Positions 57,301-64,000 of a DNA stretch of 64,000 nucleotides are shown here, piece by piece (positions within the stretch are counted from its first letter, which is position 1; every line of letters begins with the position of its first letter). A program made the translations under genes and the position numbers. The stretch lies in the NCBI GenBank assembly GCA_963930655.1, contig OZ005610.1, positions 21,025,001 to 21,089,000 on the forward strand. The letters are read 5' to 3'. This stretch comes from Myrica gale (Eukaryota; Streptophyta; Magnoliopsida; Fagales; Myricaceae). Below the pieces are notes generated by a model. The model saw only the letters and a list, made by a program, of their open reading frames with translations, was not told the origin of the DNA and did no database searches.

Positions 57301-60300
57301 AAGAGCTAATATGTATTTGTTTTTAACATCTTTTATTCTGAGAGTTTTCCTTTTATTTTCTTTGTTTTCCAACCTGCTATAGACATGACTCTTGTCTTTT
57401 TGGGTCTGAGTGGTGGGGTGGGTTTCATATGGCATGTAATAGATATGAATCTTAAAGATGCTCCAGTCCATTAGGTTGTCTTTCGTTGGTAACTTCAACT
57501 CAGATGAAGGGAGATGTCAATATGGGGTCAATGGGTGTTGTGCAAACCAGTGGTGTTTTCAAACATCAAAGGAAAAGAAAAGTGGTAAACGGGTCGTGCA
57601 GAAGACTTCGGATGTATCCTCTATAGCTGGTTTTTTGGGAGGAGGATTGTTCTTCTCTCTCTTCTGCGTGTGGTTTATTGTTTTCTGTTGCAAATGGTTA
57701 CATCATCGAAGTGCCCTCAAGTTGGGGTCATCTATTTTCAATAGTAGACGTTCCAATCACACTCTTGAACAACAGTATAGTATGTTTCAGGATGTAGTAG
57801 TTTACCAGTCTCTCTTAGGTCTCAATTAGCTCATAATCTGGAAAGCTTGTAACTTTCAACCAGATGAAATTGACTAAGAGGGGATTTTTTGTATATTTCA
57901 TGCCAGTGAAAACAATATGGGAAAGAATGCAGAGAAGGAATAAAGATTTGTTCATGCTGTGAGCTTTTTCTCTATGTTTTGGTTATATGATTGGCTCGAG
58001 TTTGGTTTCGGAGTTGGGTAATATGCCTTCCCAAGTAGTTTGATTATTTTGCTGAGAGGTTAGGGTAGTGAACATCTTTGGCTTGCTATCTTTTTAATAA
58101 GGTTTTAGGGTTTTCCTTTTTCTTGTCTGTTCTTTCCAGGGTTCCTGCCACTGATACATGTCTCTTGTTGCAGTCAGAATTGATCAAGTTTTTTGCTTTT
58201 TATAAGCCCCTAATAGCTGGTGATAAAGTTGCTGAAAAAATTATTTCAATCATTGAACAACTCTCGCTTTCTCAAATGCGTGCTCAGGTTTGGTTACAAA
58301 CGCTTGCTTATATGATTTACAAATCCCTATGGAGTTATCATAATTCCAGCAATACTTCATGCTTATAATTGAAATGACAATCTTCTGCTCTGCACATGTT
58401 TATCTATTTCAGGACTTGGCTGTGATGGAAAGCATGCAATTGGCTCTAGAGAATGTGGTGAATGCAGTTTTTGATGGATCAAATGTATTTGGTGGGGGTA
58501 GTTCTGAAGTCCAACTTGCGCTGTGTAGAAGATTTGAAGGTTTTTTTCCCACCTTCTCTTATCTTTCACCTGCTAGATTTTTATTAGGCTCCCCAAATAA
58601 GTTTTGGTTACTTCACCTGAAGGTTTACTCCAGCAACTTCTTGCTTTGAAATGGGTCGAGCCTGCACTTGTGCAAGTACTCGCGCACTATTTAGATGCAT
58701 TGGGCCCCTTTATGAAGTACTTCCCAGATGCAGTTGGTAGTGTCATCAATAAGCTATTTGAGCTCCTAAACTCACTGCCTTATGTTGTCAAGGTTCTCTT
58801 TACATTTTCGTCATCATTTTCATTTCAATTTCATGTACGGATAACCAATGCCTGCAATTTGAAACCATTTTTTCTAGCAGGATCCTTCCACAAGTAGTGC
58901 ACGGCATGCAAGGCTGCAGATTTGTACATCATTTATTCGAATAGCCAAAACTGCGGACAAAAGTATCCTGCCTCACATGAAGGTTACTTTCTCTTTTCTT
59001 CACTTTTTTAATTGAGCCCAATAAACTGTTTAAACTAATCTCAGAACCCAATGGACACATACATGACCATAAAGAAGCTTTTTTTATATATATATATATA
59101 TAAAAAAGTGAAACCTGGTTTAAAAATTGTAGGGTGTTGTAGGGTCAAATGAACCATTGTTATGCACTATGATCCATTATTGGCAAACAAGAGATGAATC
59201 ATCATCTTGTTGGGGTTTAGTTAACTCTAAAACGGAATTAATGAACAGTTCCAGAAGTTTTACTGGAATTTTGGAAGGAGTTTACATTTTCTGGAAAATC
59301 AGAAAAGCAAAGGCTCCTTTAGATTGCCATTGATCACTGTCTTAGGAGAACTCCACAAAGCCTCCTTTCATCACATCAATTTTCAGACACTTTTCTGAAG
59401 AAATATTTAGAATAAGCTTTCAGAATAAAAGACTTTTAGAGAACTCCACAAAGCCTCCTTTCATTACATCAATCTTCAGGCACTTTTCTGAAGAGATATT
59501 TAGAATAAGCTTTCAGAATAAAAGACTTTCATGACTTGGATCATGGACTTAGATCACTAGCCTAAGAGGGTGCCATAATTTTGGAGGCCTTTTCTGGTGT
59601 GTGTGAGAGAGACGTAATTGTTGAAGACTGCTTTATCATGGTTTTAGCAGGTTTCAGCCAGCGTTTTTGGGATACTTCTGTCCTTTTTTTTCCACCTTCC
59701 ATTTTATGCAGTTTATGTTTCCTGCTCCCCATATATTTTGCTTTCTTGGAATGCATTTTTTTTTTCAAATTTGACAGAAAAAAGGAAAAATCCAAACTTT
59801 TGGCCTCCCTTTTTCATGCCAAGAGAATTTTAAAAAGAATCCTGCTGATTGATTAGTTTTTTTATTGTTTTAAATACGAAAATGGTTAACAAAATAGTTC
59901 TGAACCATATGAACACTGAAGTCTCCATGGAAGCCACCATGAAGAGGATGCTGTGGTTCTTCTTTGGCGAGACAGACACTTCGTATTTGATTCTCCTTAA
60001 TAACAAGGTACAAGAAAAGAATTTTAAAAACATAATTATATCACTCAATAGATTGCAAGAGATGCTATCATTATTAGCAAAGGTATGTATGAATGTGGCT
60101 GTCAAATATGAACATCTTCTCATCAAGGGAATTAACCTTTTTTTGCTCAAGACCTTTCCTCTGGAATCTGTTCCTTATGTCCTCCACCCCCTCCCCCCCT
60201 CTCTTTCTCTCTCTCAATGTTAGCCATCCAGATTCATCTTGCGGCTTTTCTTTGCCCTGAATTTTTTCTTCATATGATAATTGATAACAACTTGCTCTCT

Positions 60301-63300
60301 TATCTTGAGAAGTCTGAACACTGCAGTGCACTCAAGCACTACGGGTACATTGCTTATGCATGCTTGACTCCACTTATATCACACACATGTATATACTTGG
60401 GAGTTATAACATGAGCATCTAGGAAAATTGAGTAACCATCCGTGCCTGCATAAAAGAATCTAAGGGCTTAACTCTAGCAATTCTATATTTATTCACATTT
60501 TTTTTTATCTTTTCTTTATAAAGGGTATAGCTGACACCATGGCGTACATGCAAAGAGAAGGTTGTTTGCTTCGTGGTGAACATAATCTTCTAGGGGAAGC
60601 ATTTCTTGTAATGGCTTCTGCTGCTGGGTAATTACTCATTTAGCGGGAAGACACTCTGTTTAGATGTCTTATTTTTTTTTGTCTTCCCTGTTATTTAAAG
60701 CTTCTATAATTGGTGCAGGCTTCAACAGCAGCAAGAAGTTTTGGCATGGTTACTAGAACCCTTAAGCCAACAGTGGACACAGCTTGATTGGCAACATAAT
60801 TATTTATCTGAACCACAAGGACTGGTTCGATTGTGCTCTGAGACATCAACCATGTGGTCCATTTTCCACACCATCACATTCTTTGAGAAGGCACTTAAGA
60901 GGAGTGGATTTAGAAAAGCGCAGTCAAGTTTCCAGAACAACTCAACATCTGAATCTACTCCTTTGCACCCAATGGCTTCTCATCTGTCATGGATGCTGCC
61001 TCCTCTTTTAAAAGTATGCGTGCCACTCTCAATAATTTTGCCATGTCTTGAATATTCTTAGCAGTTTTGCTCCCTAATTGTTTCACTTTTAGGGCCATAT
61101 GATGTTCTGACATTATGTTTTCTTTAAGATATTAATGACTGCAGCATGTCCTTGTTTATCCACAGCTGCTTCGAGCTATACATTCTCTTTGGTCTCCAGC
61201 CATATCTCAAGTTTTACCTGGAGAGGTAAAAGCTGCAATGACGGTTACTGATGGGGAGTTATTCAGTCTCCTAGGGGAAGGGAATCCTAAGTTATCAAAG
61301 GGTTCATTAACGTTCACAGATGGTTCTCATGCTGACGTGGGTAAGGAAGGAAATTCAGATCCAAATGAATCTGATATACGAAACTGGCTGAAAGGTGTCA
61401 GAGACAGTGGGTATGTATATATTCCTTCGGATTGATCATTAATGGCATGAAGTTATCCTCTTTTGGATATGTTACCCCCTCCTTCTCCCCTTCCCTTTTT
61501 TTGTCCTTTTCATTAAGGCTGGTTTCATAGAAGAGAAAGAAACAGAGAACAAGAGGCCTAAAAATAAGTACGGTCATGCTGAAAGTTCGACAAGTTCGTT
61601 CGGGTTGATCATTAATGGCAATGAAGTTATCCTCTTTTGGATATGTTCTGATACCCCCTCCTTCCCCATTCCCTTTTTTTGTCCTTTTCATTAAGGCTGG
61701 TTACATAGAAGAGAAAGAAACAGAGAACAAGAGGCTTAAAAATAAGTACAAAAGATACGGTCACGCTGAAAGTTCAACATGAATTACATTGGTGTAATGG
61801 CTATTTCTGCAGAAGCCATGTAAATGAATCCATTTTCGGGAAGGGGAGGAAATAAATGAAAAAAAAAAACAAAGAGGAAACAAACATGAAAGCTAATTTC
61901 GAATCAAATTGTCTAGCTTCAACATATATGCTTCCCAGTGCTAGACGAAGAGGAAGATGTTTTGTAACCTAGTCAGTCTACCTCTTGCTAATGCAATAAA
62001 CATTGGAAAATAACTGAAAAGATTATGGGGCCTGAGGAGTTCTTTGTATATGCATATTTGGCAATGAAATTCACGTAGAACTCAAATTTAGAGTCCTGAT
62101 ATTTAGAGCTAGTTTGTCAGAGACTATTTATTTCCTTCTTTTCTACTCAATGAAATGAAGGTAGAAGTTCTGCAAAACAACTCTAATGAAGAATAAAAAA
62201 TATGCTTAGAATTTTCTCCTAATCTCTTGGATATAAGTTCTGCTTCAGGTTTGGCTACTCTAGGATCATGAAGCACAGTGGAGGAATATTTAAACTTCAC
62301 ATAGCCAAGTATTTTGTATGTTGAGTTAGGGTTTTCTGGTGCTACTCCTAGCTTCATCTCATAAATGTATCAAAAGGAATATTTGAAGTCGTAAGTGAAG
62401 TATCTCTGAACATTTTTGAATGACTTCTCTTTAGTTGGCCACAATTGTGGCAGTGTTGCTTCTATTCCCAAAGTTTTAAACTTTTGAATGGTACTTTTTT
62501 GTTACTAAAATGTTAAATTTCTTGCTGAAATAACTTCAAACTACTAGTGAAGTTTTTCTTGAGATGCAAATGGCTTTTTCTTCCTCGGTTATATAATCTC
62601 TGTACTGCCAGGGTAATCTTCGTAATTGCAATCTTTAACTGTAATAACTTGTCATGAATGTATGACAGGATTTTTTTTTAAAAGCTAGTTTTGTCATCTA
62701 CTATTTGTTATTCTAGTTTTTATGAATTACTCATTTTTGTGCTGTGTGTTTCATACTTCTAGGTATAATGTATTGGGCTTGTCAACAACAATCGGGGATT
62801 CATTTTTCAAAGGTTTGGATATAAATTCTGTGGCACTAGCCCTAGTGGAGAATATACAGTCGATGGAGTTCAGGCATATAAGGCAGCTTGTTCATTCGGT
62901 TTTGATTCCTTTAGTTAAATATTGCCCATCGGATATGTGGAACATCTGGCTGGAAAAAATATTGTACCCATTATTTCACTACTGTCAGCCGGCTCTCAGC
63001 TGCTCATGGTCCAGTCTTTTACTTGAGGGTAGGGCAAAGGTTCCAGACCTTCATGGTCTACTTGCTGGGTCAGACTTAAAAGTGGAAGTCATGGAAGAAA
63101 AGCTACTTCGTGATCTAACTCGTGAAATATGTTCACTCCTCTCCACTATAGCTTGGCCACCACTAAATAGCGCCCTTCCTTCTTTAGATCACTCAGGGCA
63201 TGTTAGCCGTGTGGATACATCCTCTCTCAAAGATTTGGATGCTTTTGCATCCAGCTCCATGGTTGGGTATGTGGATGTGCATATTTTCTGGACTTTTTTT

Positions 63301-64000
63301 TGTTCTTTTCTTGGACTCCGGGATCCCTGTGATATCTGTTTTGGTCCCTGTGTTTGATTCTGTCTGAGGAATTATCTTGATGGTGTTTATTTCTTCTTTT
63401 TTACCAAATGGTATGAAACATTTTTAGTCCAACTAGCTCAAATTTTGTCTGAAAATGGTAGTTTATGTGCAGTTTCCTCTTGATGCGCAAAGGTCTGGCC
63501 CTTCCCACATTGCAGATATGTATGGAAGCCTTCACGTGGACAGATGGTGAAGCCATGACAAAAGTTTCTTCCTTTTGTGCTGCTTTGGTTGTCCTAGCTA
63601 TATCAACTGATAATGTGGAACTTCGAGAATTTGTTTCTAGGGATTTGCTTTCTGCAATTATCCAAGGCTTGGCCCTCGAGTCAAATGCTATTATCAGTGC
63701 AGATCTGGTTGCTCTCTGTCGGGAAATATTTGTTTATCTCTGTGATAGAGATCCAGCTCCTAGGCAGGTTAGTTGTGATTCCTCGTTCTGTTTTTAAATC
63801 TCTTGGCATATGATTTTTATGTCTCGGTACAACATCGATTAAAGGGGTCTCTAGGATGTTCTTAATGGGAGAATCTGTCTTTTCAATTTTGCCAGGTTTT
63901 GCTCTCACTTCCTTCTATGAAACCCCATGATTTGGTTGCTTTTGAAGAAGCTTTGATGAAGACATCTAGTCCCAAGGAACAGAAGCAGCATATGAAAAGT
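48354..64000 (+). CDS. HST: HASTY / exportin-5 homologue, miRNA-pathway karyopherin (3' end beyond window)
   Basis: Twenty-one exons are seen: 48354-48467, 49814-49915, 54224-54367, 54452-54532, 54634-54703, 54882-54952, 55027-55190, 55283-55354, 55476-55713, 56814-56876, 56993-57283, 58174-58287, 58413-58539, 58623-58792, 58881-58982, 60524-60627, 60719-61013, 61166-61410, 62763-63266, 63473-63767 and 63896 to the edge. All use GT-AG borders; the lengths give exactly 1157 codons with no stop. I start at ATG 48354, following a GTG codon that is not a start. Landmarks are [19 protein letters not shown] in the N-terminal importin-beta-like region, [62 protein letters not shown] and [12 protein letters not shown] near the end. 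Arabidopsis HST is about 1200 aa, so roughly 45 residues remain outside. HASTY is a HEAT-repeat, Ran-dependent exportin family member needed for normal miRNA levels and phase change. Intron 2 is 4.3 kb and hosts a LINE. Confidence 0.96.
48983..49158. mobile_element. MULE-type MITE in HASTY intron 1
   Basis: The left arm GGTATAAATACAAAGTTAGT pairs with the inverted right arm (AGAGACAAAGTTAGTCACTG), and AAATCAAATAAG / GATCAAATAAG occurs in both. TAAATTTTA flanks both sides exactly (48974-48982 and 49159-49167), a perfect 9-bp duplication. Same family as 11956-12553. Confidence 0.8.
49235..49355 (+). pseudogene. LINE 3' tail fragment in HASTY intron 1
   Basis: Its order TTTTGTTGATTTTCCTGATT, TATAGTTCCTTGTACTGT, AATAAGATTGGTTATTCATA then A run parallels the 3' end of the LINE at 52270-52410 (TTTTCTAGATTTTC, TATAGTCTTTTGTACTGT, AATAAGATTGACTTACTTAT, A run). 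A heavily 5'-truncated insertion. Confidence 0.65.
50105..52410 (+). pseudogene. Rearranged LINE (L1-type) in HASTY intron 2
   Basis: Three blocks are seen. Plus strand 50105-51020 carries the RT catalytic part ([28 protein letters not shown], then [20 protein letters not shown]) with frameshifts. Minus strand 51692-51045 carries the N-terminal RT part ([36 protein letters not shown]). Plus strand 51720-52340 carries the zinc-binding and terminal part ([40 protein letters not shown]), ending in a T/A-rich tail with an A run at about 52400. The middle block is inverted relative to both neighbours and belongs upstream of the first block in an intact element. Confidence 0.85.
59347..59530. repeat. 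93-bp tandem duplication in HASTY intron 15
   Basis: Unit 1 starts at 59347 and unit 2 at 59440, each starting AGAACTCCACAAAGCCTCCT and ending CAGAATAAAAGACTTT, differing at a few bases. Confidence 0.9.
61426..61781. repeat. Tandem duplication of about 170-180 bp in HASTY intron 18
   Basis: Both units contain TGATCATTAATGGCA, GAAGTTATCCTCTTTTGGAT, TTTTCATTAAGGCTGGTT and GAAACAGAGAACAAGAGGC in the same order. Unit 2 has small insertions (TGTTCTGATA and ACAAAAGATACG). Confidence 0.85.

Noticed and set aside
56911..57498. 195-codon minus-strand open frame in HASTY
   Set aside because: It covers the antisense of coding exon 11 and its flanking introns and shows no domain.
64000..64000. Truncated HASTY gene
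   Set aside because: The reading frame is open at the last base; the missing C-terminus is due to the window edge, not to a broken gene.

Overview
The window is nuclear DNA of a flowering plant, most likely a eudicot. It has genes with many GT-AG introns, a DYW-class PPR protein, plant CDK-like and HASTY-type genes, and a dense, nested load of plant transposons (CACTA, MULE- and hAT-type elements, LINEs, LTR elements). There is no operon, rRNA, tRNA or CRISPR structure. Four substantial host genes look intact: an intronless DYW PPR protein (12975-15335, +), the nucleolar C/D snoRNP protein NOP58 (24216-27640, +, 8 coding exons), a plant CDK-like Ser/Thr kinase with a possible N-myristoylation site (31062-36109, +, 7 coding exons), and HASTY/exportin-5 (48354 to the right edge, +, 21 exons seen, end beyond the window). 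Exon lengths and phases were checked by hand for the last three and stay in frame throughout. The last 25 codons of an unidentified gene lie at 1-78. A possible small cysteine-rich secreted protein is at 9981-10295 (-), and a DRB2-like dsRNA-binding gene that has lost its second dsRBD is at 16732-18021. Layout: 1-2000 is a gene end plus intergenic DNA. 2000-6111 is a non-autonomous CACTA transposon with a perfect AAT target duplication. It carries exons taken from three unrelated host genes, all on the minus strand: an AP3/TM6-type MADS K-box, a CYP97B cytochrome P450 and a CCA-adding/poly(A) polymerase family protein. A related, truncated CACTA copy starts near 7869 and is followed by exons of an ALDH3 aldehyde dehydrogenase and an NFD6-like protein. 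10.8-12.6 kb holds LINE debris and a MITE nested in a MITE. 19.7-23.1 kb is a long-inverted-repeat, MULE-like element with a hAT-like MITE in one arm and a 1.3-kb solo LTR in the other. 36.7-48 kb is repeat-rich: MITEs, a hAT deletion derivative with a perfect 8-bp duplication, and a Ty3/gypsy (Tat-lineage-like) remnant. That remnant has pol on the minus strand and, between pol and the 3' LTR, three degenerate F-box-like coding regions in antisense. 48.3-64 kb is HASTY, whose second intron is expanded by a rearranged LINE. The most unusual features are the multi-gene exon capture by the CACTA family and the antisense F-box-like genes in the Tat-like retroelement. The intact host genes are not obviously co-regulated; NOP58 has a typical ribosome-biogenesis promoter (two TGGGCT site II motifs and a telo-box).
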